Source: Candidatus Methanofastidiosum methylothiophilum (GTDB lineage Archaea > Methanobacteriota_B > Thermococci > Methanofastidiosales > Methanofastidiosaceae). From it: a DNA stretch of 33,441 bases. Within the stretch, counting starts at the first letter, position 1; each line of letters begins with the position of its first letter. The DNA lies in the NCBI GenBank assembly GCA_001587595.1, contig LNJB01000001.1, positions 55,727-89,167 of the forward strand. The letters run 5' to 3'. Below are positions 1-8,048 of this stretch, piece by piece. Both the position numbers and the translations under genes were made by a program. The notes beneath the pieces are model-generated. The model did not search any database. It was not told the DNA's origin and saw only the letters and a program-made list of their open reading frames with translations.

Positions 1-315
1 TATTAGCAGAGTTAATATATGCGAAAGTAATCATATATACAAATACCTTATTAGGATATTCGTAAGAAGATTTATCAGGTGTTACAGTTTTAAAAGAACA
101 TAATATAAAAAAACTATTGAAGTACTAACGAATACCTTAGGATTTGTAGAGCTTCCATAAATAATTTAAAAAATTAGTTTAGACTTCACCTAACATCTAA
201 ATAAACTAATAAGGCAAAATTAATAAAAACAAACAATATTTCAATTAAGTTTAAAACCTAATATATTAATCTCCAGTATATACTGTGAAGCTGTCATCAT
301 TCGGAGGGCTAAGGA
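1..315. other. Upstream region, AT-rich, no complete gene
   Basis: No complete gene is visible. Positions 3-65 on the plus strand read as an open 20-codon stretch ending in TAA at 63-65, which could be the tail of a gene lying to the left, but this is too short to support. A short sequence (AATACCTTA) occurs at about 41 and 131 and may be a decayed duplication. The right end holds the leader of the following TPR gene. Confidence 0.4.
274..308 (+). promoter_or_regulatory. Palindrome and ribosome binding site of the TPR-J gene
   Basis: A perfect 12-bp palindrome, CAGTATATACTG, lies at 274-285 and contains a TATA-like core. A strong Shine-Dalgarno sequence GGAGGG at 303-308 sits 7 nt before a TTG codon at 316 and decides that unusual start. 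Whether the palindrome is an operator is unknown. Confidence 0.5.
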
Positions 316-1905
316 TTGGCAAGGAAAAAAAAAGTTCCTATTTCCTTTTGGGAAGAACAACTTATAAAAGAAAAACAAGAAAATAAAGATCCCGAGAAAA
401 TTAAATTTATCAGAAATGTACTTATTTCCGAATATACTGCTCTTTATGAAAAATATTTGAACAAAGGAAATTATAAAAAAACAAACGAAGTTAATGACAA
501 GATCCATGAACTAAAAAAAGAAATAGATGTTAGCTCAAACGAGGAAGTAGTCTGGTTATTTGAAAAAAAAGCTCTTGATTATCTACAAAGCTCTTCATAT
601 GATGAGGCAATTAGATATTTCAAAATAGCACTTGAAAGATCTCTGACTATATCCACCATAAAACAAGAAGAAATCAATAACATTAAAAAAAGCCTAAAGA
701 AAGCCTATTTTGAAAAAGGATCTGCTCTTTTAAATCAACAAAAATTTGATGATGCTATAGCTGTATTTAAAAAAATATTAGATTTTAGTGTGGAAAATAG
801 TGGTAAAAAATCTGAGGAAACTCTCGAGTCACTAAACAATTTAATAAAGTGTTATAATCAAAAGGGAGAATATCTTGCAAAAAGAGACCGATTTGAAGAT
901 GCAATTAACACAATAGATAAAGCCATAGAGATTACTAACGACATGGGCACTGAAACTGAAACTGTGAAATTTGCTAAAGAAAATATAATGAGAATACAAT
1001 CACTATTCGCTTTTAATCAGATGAAAAATGGCCAATATGATTCTGCAATATTTACACTTAAAAAGATTTTAGATATGGCATTGCAAGTATATGGTAACGA
1101 TTCTAAAGAGTATTTCGAATCCAAGAGCAATTTAATCAAAGGATACAACATAAAAGGGAAAATTCTTCTTGAAAAGACTAGATATGATGACGCGATTTCA
1201 ACATTTGAAAAATCAGTTGAACTAGGAAAGGATGAAAAAGGCTTTTTTAGTGGGCAGGTAAATGACTCGATTGATGGAATCATTATGGCTTATTTCCAAA
1301 AATCATGTGCTTATGAAGAATATGGTAAATATGAAGAGGCAATAATAAATTTGGAAAAGGCATTAAAGATAGCTACTAAGTATCAAGTCAACAAAATAAG
1401 AATTAGCTATGTTACTGACAAATTATTTTTAATTTTAAAAAGTGAATATGAATCTGCTTCTAAAATCCACAATTCTCAAAAAATGAAAGAAGTACTAGAT
1501 ATCGCTTTGAATCTCATAAGAAGCGGATATGATTCTATAAACTTTGATGAGAATACCATACGAGCATACTTTGAAAGAGTTAGAAATAAAACTTCAGAAG
1601 AGAAAAAATCCCACAAATACGACAGTGAAGAACATACAAAAGAGGAAAAGAAGGAAAGGCATGAAAAGAAAAAAAGTATTATTGAAGAGATTTCTACTAA
1701 AGAATTACTTATCAAATTTGAACTAGAGGATAATGGCAATATTACTAAAGAAATAATAAAAGAACAATACAGGTATTGGGTTGATCTTCTTCATCCAGAC
1801 AAGAATATTAATAAAAGTGATGCCACTATAAAAAAGGCAGAAGAAAAATTAAAAGAGATAAATAAAATATACAAAAAACTTATAGAGCTTTACCAGAAAG
1901 AATAA
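316..1905 (+). CDS. TPR-repeat protein with C-terminal J domain
   Basis: This 529-residue, lysine- and glutamate-rich soluble protein has no signal peptide or membrane segment. From about residue 80 to 390 it shows helical tetratricopeptide-type units, with recurring patterns such as YDEAIRYFKIALE, FDDAIAVFKKIL and YEEAIINLEKALKIA. After a very charged linker (about residues 425-455) the last 60 residues form a DnaJ-like J domain with the diagnostic HPD at 493-495, followed by a helix ending KEINKIYKKL. The HPD tripeptide is the element that stimulates the Hsp70 ATPase, so a co-chaperone or adaptor role is likely. No DnaK/GrpE gene is in the window. The start is TTG, supported by GGAGGG 7 nt upstream. 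It converges with the roadblock gene, with 37 nt between the stops. Fold assignment is firm; partner and client are unknown. Confidence 0.85.
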   Translation: MARKKKVPISFWEEQLIKEKQENKDPEKIKFIRNVLISEYTALYEKYLNKGNYKKTNEVNDKIHELKKEIDVSSNEEVVWLFEKKALDYLQSSSYDEAIRYFKIALERSLTISTIKQEEINNIKKSLKKAYFEKGSALLNQQKFDDAIAVFKKILDFSVENSGKKSEETLESLNNLIKCYNQKGEYLAKRDRFEDAINTIDKAIEITNDMGTETETVKFAKENIMRIQSLFAFNQMKNGQYDSAIFTLKKILDMALQVYGNDSKEYFESKSNLIKGYNIKGKILLEKTRYDDAISTFEKSVELGKDEKGFFSGQVNDSIDGIIMAYFQKSCAYEEYGKYEEAIINLEKALKIATKYQVNKIRISYVTDKLFLILKSEYESASKIHNSQKMKEVLDIALNLIRSGYDSINFDENTIRAYFERVRNKTSEEKKSHKYDSEEHTKEEKKERHEKKKSIIEEISTKELLIKFELEDNGNITKEIIKEQYRYWVDLLHPDKNINKSDATIKKAEEKLKEINKIYKKLIELYQKE

Positions 1906-1942
1906 GTTAAAATTTTCCCCAACTAGTTTTGATACAAACTCG

Positions 1943-2311
1943 TTAAATTACTTTAGCGATTTCTTCAGCTGCCCTTTTCATGTCCAAGAATACTAATCCC
2001 AATTTTGCATCTTTTCTTGCTAAGGTTGTTAGAACTGCCTCTTCACCTGCACCCATTAATAAAATATAACCATTTTGTCCCTTTACAAAAACTTCTTCAA
2101 GATTACCTTTCATTAATTCTTTGGAAGTTCTTTCTCCTAATGAAAGCATAGCTGCAGACATTGCAGCAACTCTATCTTCTTCAACGTCTTTTGGTAAAGC
2201 GCTAGCTATTACCAATCCATCTGTAGAAACGATAGCAGAAGCTTCGATATCTGGAGAAGTTCCACTAAGATTCTTTAACATTTCAGTTAATTTTTCAATT
2301 CGACTAGCCAT
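1943..2311 (-). CDS. Roadblock/LC7 domain protein
   Basis: A 122-residue single-domain protein of the roadblock/LC7 (MglB-like) family. It has the typical order: an N-terminal helix (RIEKLTEMLKNL), a strand pair carrying the ASAIVSTDGLVIASALP signature, a central helix (RVAAMSAAMLSLGERTSKEL) and C-terminal strands ending in a helix (MKRAAEEIAKVI). Such proteins dimerise and in bacteria act on small Ras-like GTPases such as MglA; archaeal members are common, mostly with unknown partners. No GTPase gene lies nearby. It is the second gene of a two-gene unit: the gene upstream ends 14 nt before this start, so both are probably co-transcribed from a promoter near 2872. Confidence 0.9.
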   Translation of the reverse strand: MASRIEKLTEMLKNLSGTSPDIEASAIVSTDGLVIASALPKDVEEDRVAAMSAAMLSLGERTSKELMKGNLEEVFVKGQNGYILLMGAGEEAVLTTLARKDAKLGLVFLDMKRAAEEIAKVI

Positions 2312-2325
2312 TAGATCACATCTTT

Positions 2326-2814
2326 TTAATCTTTAAATTTTTCAAATGAAACTAAACAAGGGCTTTCCTTATTAAAGTCAAATTTGTAAAGATATTTTAA
2401 AGACTCACCTTCTTTATTGAATTCCATCGCTCCAAGTAAAGTTATGGCCCTAAGACATGCAATTTCTTTTCCTTCAGTAACAAGCCGTGTACAATGAGAT
2501 TTGTATGGGCATTCAATGGCTTTAAATGTAAAATTATTATCATCTCCATTCATTTCAAAACCAGTATTGTTAAGAAATTCAGCCTTTACCAATGCATCAA
2601 CAAACATCTTAGCAGTATTGTACGGACTGAGGCCCTTTTGAAACTCCATACCTAAATCGTTCCATGATTCGATAAATGGCTTAATTGCTACCGTTCCCCA
2701 TCTTCTATAAAATAATTTTGGTTTGTCAAAAAATATATTTGCAGTATTTTCAACACCATAAAGCCACGCATTCATAATTGTGCTTGTATATTTTAATTTA
2801 ATGTTTATGTCCAT
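2326..2814 (-). CDS. Uncharacterised cysteine-containing protein, first gene of roadblock operon
   Basis: A 162-residue soluble protein that I do not recognise with confidence. It has an N-terminal aromatic-rich helical part, a CPYKSHC motif about two thirds along, a second segment ACLRAITLLGAMEF and a final beta-rich tail with one more cysteine (SPCLVSFEKF). The late cysteines, the helix before them and the C-terminal strands loosely recall the V4R/heterocycle-binding small-ligand domains found in archaea, but this is a weak resemblance. The start is supported by AAAGGTG at 2821-2827, six nt before ATG. Its tight spacing to the roadblock gene (14 nt) suggests a functional pair, for example a ligand sensor with a dimeric regulator; that is inference. 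Confidence 0.75.
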   Translation of the reverse strand: MDINIKLKYTSTIMNAWLYGVENTANIFFDKPKLFYRRWGTVAIKPFIESWNDLGMEFQKGLSPYNTAKMFVDALVKAEFLNNTGFEMNGDDNNFTFKAIECPYKSHCTRLVTEGKEIACLRAITLLGAMEFNKEGESLKYLYKFDFNKESPCLVSFEKFKD

Positions 2815-2820
2815 TTAGTT

Positions 2821-2878
2821 CACCTTTGAGAAATTCGCAATTTAAATTCATTTAATCAATAAACTATTAATATTTAAA
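2821..2878 (-). promoter_or_regulatory. Promoter and RBS of the roadblock operon
   Basis: On the minus strand a TATA-like sequence TTTAAATATTAAT lies at 2866-2878, about 52 nt before the ATG, and a good ribosome binding site AAAGGTG at 2821-2827. A transcript start near 2846 would give a leader of about 30 nt. Confidence 0.5.
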
Positions 2879-3186
2879 GCTTTTCCTTAAATTAAATTTA
2901 AAAAAATAGGCCATAATTAAGTTAAAGTAAAAAAGCTTGGATAAAATTTAGTTTCATACAAATGAATTGTTCTATATACATTAGTAGCATCTGATATCTT
3001 GATATGATTCATAGTTATCTATAAATTAATCTATATTAAATATCGTATTATTATACTTAAGTTATTAATAAAGAATACTATAACTGCCAGTATTTCATTT
3101 ATAAAATAAGGAAAATCAAAAATAACATATTATTGTTTAGATAAATAGTTAAATAACATTCCAAAACTAGTAATTAAAGAGCTCAA
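2879..3186. other. AT-rich intergenic region
   Basis: Very AT-rich spacer between the divergent roadblock operon and the PrcB-like gene. No open frame, strong hairpin or repeat was found. It must carry the promoter of the gene at 3187, but no single TATA box stands out. Confidence 0.4.
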
Positions 3187-3633
3187 ATGAAAGAAAAGAT
3201 AATATTTTCAATTTCAATAGCAGTAATTTTGATTGCTTTGATGTTTCTCACTACTTTACCCCCTAAAAATGCCGATACGATTAAGTTTGATACTGTATTA
3301 ATTGGAGAATACTCAGGAATATCAGAAAAGGATATTTTTGTGATTAATACAAAGGAAGAATGGAATACATTTATAGGCAAAATAAAAAATGACCCAGAGT
3401 ATAATGAAAATATTGATTTCGATGAAAAATACACTTTTATAGCCGTTACTATGGGGGAGAATCAAACAAAAGGTTATAGTATTGAAATAAAAGAAGTCTA
3501 TGAGTTCAAAGATTATGTTAAACTATATATCATACAAGAAATCCCATGTGCCGGGTGTGACTATGAAACTAAAATAACTAGGCCATTCCACATTATTAAA
3601 ATAGCAAAAACTTACAAGACTATACGCCGTTAA
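3187..3633 (+). CDS. Secreted protein with PrcB C-terminal-like domain
   Basis: A 148-residue exported protein. Residues 1-24 form a signal peptide or single N-terminal membrane anchor (MKEK followed by a long Ile/Leu/Ala stretch), with no lipobox. The rest matches the pattern of the PrcB C-terminal domain: a helix NTKEEWNTFIGKI, a strand YTFIAVTMGENQTKGYSIEI where the G-x-x-x-x-KGYSIEI part is the family hallmark, and the ending TRPFHIIKIAKT. In bacteria PrcB assists the protease PrtP of Treponema, and the domain is widespread in small extracytoplasmic proteins of unknown role. An unusual CAGC pair lies in the last third. The gene stands alone 100 nt before the thermosome. Domain call is good; function unknown. 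Confidence 0.75.
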   Translation: MKEKIIFSISIAVILIALMFLTTLPPKNADTIKFDTVLIGEYSGISEKDIFVINTKEEWNTFIGKIKNDPEYNENIDFDEKYTFIAVTMGENQTKGYSIEIKEVYEFKDYVKLYIIQEIPCAGCDYETKITRPFHIIKIAKTYKTIRR

Positions 3634-3691
3634 TTTTTTAAATAGTTTTCAATTACTTAGAACAAATATAGTATTTTTAGTTAGATAATGC

Positions 3692-3732
3692 TTTATTTAA
3701 AATGTTGAATATTTACTTGAAGTAAAGGTGAT
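3692..3732 (+). promoter_or_regulatory. Thermosome promoter and RBS
   Basis: TATA-like TTTATTTAAA lies at 3692-3701, about 35-44 nt before the start. A ribosome binding site AGGTGAT at 3726-3732 is 3 nt before ATG. The predicted leader is only about 10-15 nt. Confidence 0.55.
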
Positions 3733-3735
3733 AAT

Positions 3736-5370
3736 ATGGCAGAGATAAAACAACCAATGGGGATCCAACCAGAAGGGTCTCAACGATATATGGGAAAAGA
3801 TGCCCTTCGAATGAATATAATGGCCGGTAGGATAGTTGCTGAAATAATAAAAACAACATTAGGTCCTAAAGGAATGGATAAAATGTTAGTTGATTATTCT
3901 GGTAATGTAATGATAACAAATGACGGCGCAACTATTCTTAATCAAATAGATATATCTCACCCGGCTGCTAAAATGATTGTTGAAGTAGCTAGAACACAAG
4001 ATCAAGAAGTTGGAGATGGAACTACGACGGCAGTTGTTTTGGCAGGAGAATTGCTTAAAAAAGCGGAAACTTTGCTAGATCAAAATGTCCATGTATCTAC
4101 AATAATTAGTGGATATAATATGGCTACAGAAAAAGCAATTAACATACTTAGAGAATTGGGAGAAAAGGTAACAATAGATAATGAAAAGACTCTTATTGAA
4201 GTTGCAAAAACTTCTATGACTGGAAAAGCGGCCGAGAAATCTATTGAAAAATTAGCTAAGATTGCAGTAGATGCAGTAAAAATTGCAATCAATACCCAAG
4301 AAGGTGTAAATTCTGTTTCAAAAGAAGATATTAAGATAACAGTAAAAGAAGGAGGAGGGCTTGAAGATTCTACCGTCATCAAAGGACTTCTTGTAGACGA
4401 AAATAGGGCTTTACACTCAATGCCACAAAAGATTAAAAATGCAAAGATAGCCATACTTACCAGTCCTATTGAAGTCAAAAAAACGGGTATCGATGCAAAG
4501 ATAAGAATTACCTCTCCTGAGAACGTACAAGCTTTCTTAGATCAAGAAGAGTTTATGCTTAAAAGAATGGTTGACAGAGTTAATAATTCAGGAGCGAACG
4601 TTTTAGTTTGTAAAAAGAATATAGATGACTCTGCACTCCATTTTCTTTCAAACGCAGGAATTTACGCTTTAAAAAATGTAAGCGAAAAAGAAATAAAAAT
4701 GATATCAAAAGCCGCTGGTGCAAAAATAATCAATATGGCTTTAGATCTTGAACCAACTGATTTGGGAAAGGCAGAGTTAGTTGAAGAAAGAAAAGTCGGT
4801 GACGAATATATGACTTTTATAGAGGGCTGTCAAGATCCAAAAATTTCTAGCATCCTCATTAGAGGCGGAACAAAACAATTTGTAGATATCGTTGAAAGAG
4901 TTTTGGATGATGCAATAGGGGTACTAATAGCAGTTGTCAAAGAAGGAATTATCTGTACTGGGGCAGGATCTACTGAAATGGAAATTTCTAAACAACTATC
5001 TACATTTTCTAATTCCATAAAAGGAAGGGAACAGCTTTCAATTAAAGCATTTGCAGAATCATTAGAAGGTATACCTAAGGCAATTGCAGAAAATTCTGGC
5101 ATAGATATGATAGACACGATAGTAAATTTAAGGGCGGCCCATAATAAAGACAATAGCAAAACTATGGGTATAAATGTAAAAAATGGAAAAGTAGAAGATA
5201 TGTTAAAAGCTGGAGTAGTTGAGCCCTTAAAATTGAAAGAGCAGGCAATAAAAAGTGCGTCTGAATCTGTAGTGATGATACTAAGGATAGATGATGTCTT
5301 AGCAGGCAAAGAACTAGCTAAATCAGAATCATATAGAAAAATGAGTGGTTCTGAACAACAAATTGCATAA
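3736..5370 (+). CDS. ths: Thermosome subunit (group II chaperonin)
   Basis: A 544-residue archaeal chaperonin subunit that assembles into a double ring and folds cytosolic proteins using ATP. All hallmarks are visible: TTLGPKGMDKML (residues 40-51), TNDGATIL (61-68), the nucleotide-binding GDGTTTAVVLAGELL starting at residue 93, the apical domain in the middle, and GAGSTEMEISKQL in the C-terminal equatorial part. Length matches the family. The protein ends MSGSEQQIA and lacks the Gly/Met-rich tail (GGM repeats) that many archaeal thermosomes carry into the ring cavity. The start is fixed by the ribosome binding site AGGTGAT. The gene is monocistronic and followed by T-rich sequence. Assignment is certain. 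Confidence 0.97.
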   Translation: MAEIKQPMGIQPEGSQRYMGKDALRMNIMAGRIVAEIIKTTLGPKGMDKMLVDYSGNVMITNDGATILNQIDISHPAAKMIVEVARTQDQEVGDGTTTAVVLAGELLKKAETLLDQNVHVSTIISGYNMATEKAINILRELGEKVTIDNEKTLIEVAKTSMTGKAAEKSIEKLAKIAVDAVKIAINTQEGVNSVSKEDIKITVKEGGGLEDSTVIKGLLVDENRALHSMPQKIKNAKIAILTSPIEVKKTGIDAKIRITSPENVQAFLDQEEFMLKRMVDRVNNSGANVLVCKKNIDDSALHFLSNAGIYALKNVSEKEIKMISKAAGAKIINMALDLEPTDLGKAELVEERKVGDEYMTFIEGCQDPKISSILIRGGTKQFVDIVERVLDDAIGVLIAVVKEGIICTGAGSTEMEISKQLSTFSNSIKGREQLSIKAFAESLEGIPKAIAENSGIDMIDTIVNLRAAHNKDNSKTMGINVKNGKVEDMLKAGVVEPLKLKEQAIKSASESVVMILRIDDVLAGKELAKSESYRKMSGSEQQIA

Positions 5371-5395
5371 ATTTTTTATTTTTTTATAATTTTAA
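5371..5395 (+). terminator. T-rich terminator after the thermosome
   Basis: Runs of T begin directly at the stop codon (five to seven T in a row, repeated), typical of archaeal intrinsic termination. A separate perfect 8-bp inverted repeat (CAATAATG/CATTATTG) lies at 5472-5479 and 5503-5510 in the spacer; its role is unclear. Confidence 0.5.
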
Positions 5396-5621
5396 AAATT
5401 GAAATAAAAAAATTAATTAAAGAGAATTTTTGATTATTTCAGTTATGTTTCCGCTATTAGCATAATTTATACAATAATGGCAAATTTTAGTTTTAAAGAT
5501 AACATTATTGAATATTGCTAGTTAGGAAAAGTACATTTTATCAAAAGACTAAATTAAGCTATTTCAAAAATCTAATCAATAAAGGATAATAAAAAAGTAA
5601 AGCTAATAATTAATCTCTTTA

Positions 5622-6068
5622 TTATGGAATCAATACTTTGTCGATAACATGGCATATCCCGTTAGAACATAGAATATCGGGCTTAATAACTACAGAATTT
5701 TCTAGCATAACTGTTTCAATTTCGTCAGAACCTGCTGTTGATTTAGCAGAGGATATTTTTAATTCTTTACCATGCAATGTTTTTAATTTTGTCATTTCGC
5801 TTTGCATCCCTGATTTACTTCTAAGTTCTGAAAGATCATATTTTCCCGATACGACATGATACTTCAAAATCTCTTCTGATTTAGCTTTATCTTTTAATAA
5901 GCTCTCAAGCGTGCCTTTTGGGAGGGCTGCAAATGCACTATCTTGTGGTACAAAAACTGTGAAAGGTCCTGAGCCGCGTAGGGTATCTTGTAATCCAGCA
6001 GTTTTTAATGCATCAACTAATGTTTTTAAATTTCCAGCGGCAATAGCCGTTTCAACAATATTTTTCAT
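5622..6068 (-). CDS. Fasciclin (FAS1) domain protein
   Basis: A 148-residue protein made of one complete FAS1 domain. The H1 box appears as GPFTVFVPQDSAFAALP (about residues 34-50), the YH motif as LKYHVVSGKYDL (68-79), and the H2 box as ICHVIDKVLIP at the very end. FAS1 domains mediate adhesion or binding and are usually secreted. Here no signal peptide or membrane segment precedes the domain, which begins NIVETAIAAGNLKTLVDAL from residue 3, so either it stays in the cytoplasm or it leaves by another route. A minus-strand GGTGAGACTAAA just before the ATG gives a ribosome binding site. It stands alone between T-rich spacers. Confidence 0.92.
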   Translation of the reverse strand: MKNIVETAIAAGNLKTLVDALKTAGLQDTLRGSGPFTVFVPQDSAFAALPKGTLESLLKDKAKSEEILKYHVVSGKYDLSELRSKSGMQSEMTKLKTLHGKELKISSAKSTAGSDEIETVMLENSVVIKPDILCSNGICHVIDKVLIP

Positions 6069-6191
6069 TTTAGTCTCACCAATATAAAAAAGTTTTTAAG
6101 GATATATATGTTTTACTATTATTTTATAAATAAATAATAAATATATTATTATATTTTATATGCATAAAAATATAATTCAAAAAAAACTCAG

Positions 6192-6404
6192 GTGAAAACT
6201 ATTCAAGAAAATCCAAGAATAATTAATTACTTTAATTTCATTCCCTGGTATTTTACTTGTGACAATTTTAATTTCGATTGGCAATGTAGTTGATTTGAAA
6301 AAAGAGCATTAGGATCTTCAAAAGTTAAGCAGAGATTAGACGATGAAAGCAAATCTATAGCTAAAAACTACTCAAAATTTGATGAAAAACGAAATAAAAC
6401 TTAA
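6192..6404 (+). pseudogene. Possible broken gene for a small membrane protein
   Basis: Three reading-frame pieces follow each other with no full-length frame. The first (from GTG at 6192) reads KTIQENPRIINYFNF. A second frame from 6223 gives a hydrophobic segment, LITLISFPGILLVTILISI, followed by GNVVDLKKEH and a stop at 6310-6312. A third frame gives a charged helix containing KQRLDDESKSIAKNYSKF and ends at 6402-6404. Together they resemble a small protein with one membrane helix and a coiled tail that has lost its frame at two points. Low confidence, because AT-rich spacer can produce hydrophobic frames by chance. Confidence 0.3.
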
Positions 6405-6466
6405 TTGACTCTTCAAAAATAAAAAAATATGAAATTAGTATATTTCCTTTTTAATGTATTTTACAT

Positions 6467-7519
6467 TCAACATTTTGATGCAAAGTGGAATCCCATATCA
6501 ACTACCTTAGAGTCACAAACGCCATCTATAGTAGTTGACCAACCATTTAGCAATTCTAATGTTTCCGAAGTAATAGATCCTGAGTTTATAGAGGGGCTAT
6601 CCTTTGAAAGGAAGTAATCTACCTTTTTTCCATTAATCCAATTGTTCCATGAATAGTTCCCAGATGTAAATTTAGGATCTTTTGAGATGCATCCCTTGCC
6701 TTGAGTTACTTTCAAATAATTATTTTTGTTATTCCAGCTATTGGTGTAAGTAACAGACACTTCACTTGACCCGTTAATGCCAGAGATTTTGTTATCTGTA
6801 GTAATACAGTTGATTATCTCCCCTTTACCTTTGAATTTAATTCCGTTTCCATAATTTTTTGATGATGTGCAGTTAATTATAGAAGATCGATTATCAACTG
6901 ATATCCCGTCATTTGTTTTTGATCCAGTCGTTAGGCAATTCTTAATTGTAGAGTATTCGCCTGCCCTGATATTGTTCCCAATGTTATTAATAGAAATTAC
7001 ATTATTAACTTTCCCATTTCTATTAATTTTAATTCCATCTAGCCCATTGTTTTCAATGTAACAATAATCTATAGTGATGTTAAGGTCCCCATAGATAGCA
7101 TATCCTTTGTTGTCAGTTATGATGCAATTAGATACCGTAGAATCACTACCTAAAGAAAGGGCATCTTTGGCAGAGTTCTTAATTGTAAAGTTTTTAATAG
7201 TTATATTGTTTTTAGTCGTTGTAATTAAGTTCCCAGAGTTACCTGACGCATCAATTATGGTCTTAAATGGATCGTCACCAATTATTTTAATATTTTCAGA
7301 AGATATTGTTATATTTTTCGTAATACTATATGTTCCAGCATGGACACGAATAATATCGCCATTTTTAGCACTTAGTATAGTATTGATTAAATTATTTCCA
7401 TTATCTAAGGTATTTTTTCCTGCATAAACATCTACTCTTGATGCTGAAGCAGTATTTATTGCAATGAAAATTGATGCAACAAAAATACCTAATATTATTA
7501 CACTTGTAGTTTTTTTCAT
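6467..7519 (-). CDS. Secreted right-handed beta-helix repeat protein
   Basis: A 350-residue exported protein. Residues 1-27 are a signal peptide (MKKTTSVIILG, then a hydrophobic stretch ending TASAS). The remainder is a run of parallel beta-helix coils of the NosD/pectate-lyase-like (PbH1) kind: it opens with the DGDTI-like NGDIIRVHAGTYSI, continues with NITISSENIKIIGDD and NITIKNFTIKNSAKDALSL, and then repeated short turns of the form GISVDNRSSIINCTSSKNYGNGI. The C-terminal part carries the usual end of archaeal surface members (NNWINGKKVDYFLSKDSP and MGFHF). Such proteins are common at archaeal cell surfaces; no catalytic residues can be assigned. The start has GGTGAT 4 nt upstream and a TATA-like sequence near 7553-7565. 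Confidence 0.88.
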   Translation of the reverse strand: MKKTTSVIILGIFVASIFIAINTASASRVDVYAGKNTLDNGNNLINTILSAKNGDIIRVHAGTYSITKNITISSENIKIIGDDPFKTIIDASGNSGNLITTTKNNITIKNFTIKNSAKDALSLGSDSTVSNCIITDNKGYAIYGDLNITIDYCYIENNGLDGIKINRNGKVNNVISINNIGNNIRAGEYSTIKNCLTTGSKTNDGISVDNRSSIINCTSSKNYGNGIKFKGKGEIINCITTDNKISGINGSSEVSVTYTNSWNNKNNYLKVTQGKGCISKDPKFTSGNYSWNNWINGKKVDYFLSKDSPSINSGSITSETLELLNGWSTTIDGVCDSKVVDMGFHFASKC

Positions 7520-7705
7520 AAAATCACCATCTTAGGCAGCTCGACTCCGTACAGTTTAATATAAAGATATTTGAACTAAGAAATATGGCCCCTATGAAAG
7601 CCAGCAATTAATTAAAGTGTTAATTTAATAATAAATTATTTAATATAACTTAAATTACAAAGTAGCTTATTAACGATTAAGTAATCGACTATTGGTAATA
7701 GAAAT

Positions 7706-7954
7706 TTATTTATTGAAATAGGAAAAGATCGAGATTCCTTGTCTATTTAAATGAAGAATATATAATATTATAACAAATATTATTATCATTAAAATAAATT
7801 GAAGGTTCTTTGCTCGGCTAAATTCTTGTGAGATTTCATCTGTATTTGCTGAAGGTAAAAATTTTAACTTGAGATGTAAATCACTCAAATTATTAGACTT
7901 CGAAATTGATTTGGATTTTTTGTCCTCAGTTTTATTTGTTGGAAGTAAAGGCAT
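7706..7954 (-). CDS. Small hypothetical single-pass membrane protein
   Basis: An 82-residue open frame without recognisable relatives. Residues 1-20 are Lys/Ser-rich, residues 21-50 are polar and probably helical, and residues 53-68 form one membrane helix (FILMIIIFVIILYILHL) followed by a short tail. A GGCGAT sequence 5 nt before the ATG is a weak ribosome binding site. It could be a tail-anchored protein with a cytosolic N-terminal part. The gene stands alone, so context gives no role. It may also be a chance frame in AT-rich DNA. Confidence 0.5.
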   Translation of the reverse strand: MPLLPTNKTEDKKSKSISKSNNLSDLHLKLKFLPSANTDEISQEFSRAKNLQFILMIIIFVIILYILHLNRQGISIFSYFNK

Positions 7955-8048
7955 TTATAATCGCCAATTTATATCTAATTATCGTGCTTTTATTTCTTTG
8001 GATTAGTATTACATATAAAAAAAATCTAAAATAAATTTTACAGTTATA

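Noticed and set aside
4080-5309. Long antisense frames inside the thermosome gene
   Set aside because: They mirror the codon structure of the chaperonin and show no domain features or ribosome binding sites.
6429-6617. Plus-strand frame of 62 codons at the end of the beta-helix gene
   Set aside because: It is almost wholly antisense to the C-terminal coding sequence of the secreted protein, with no recognisable domain.
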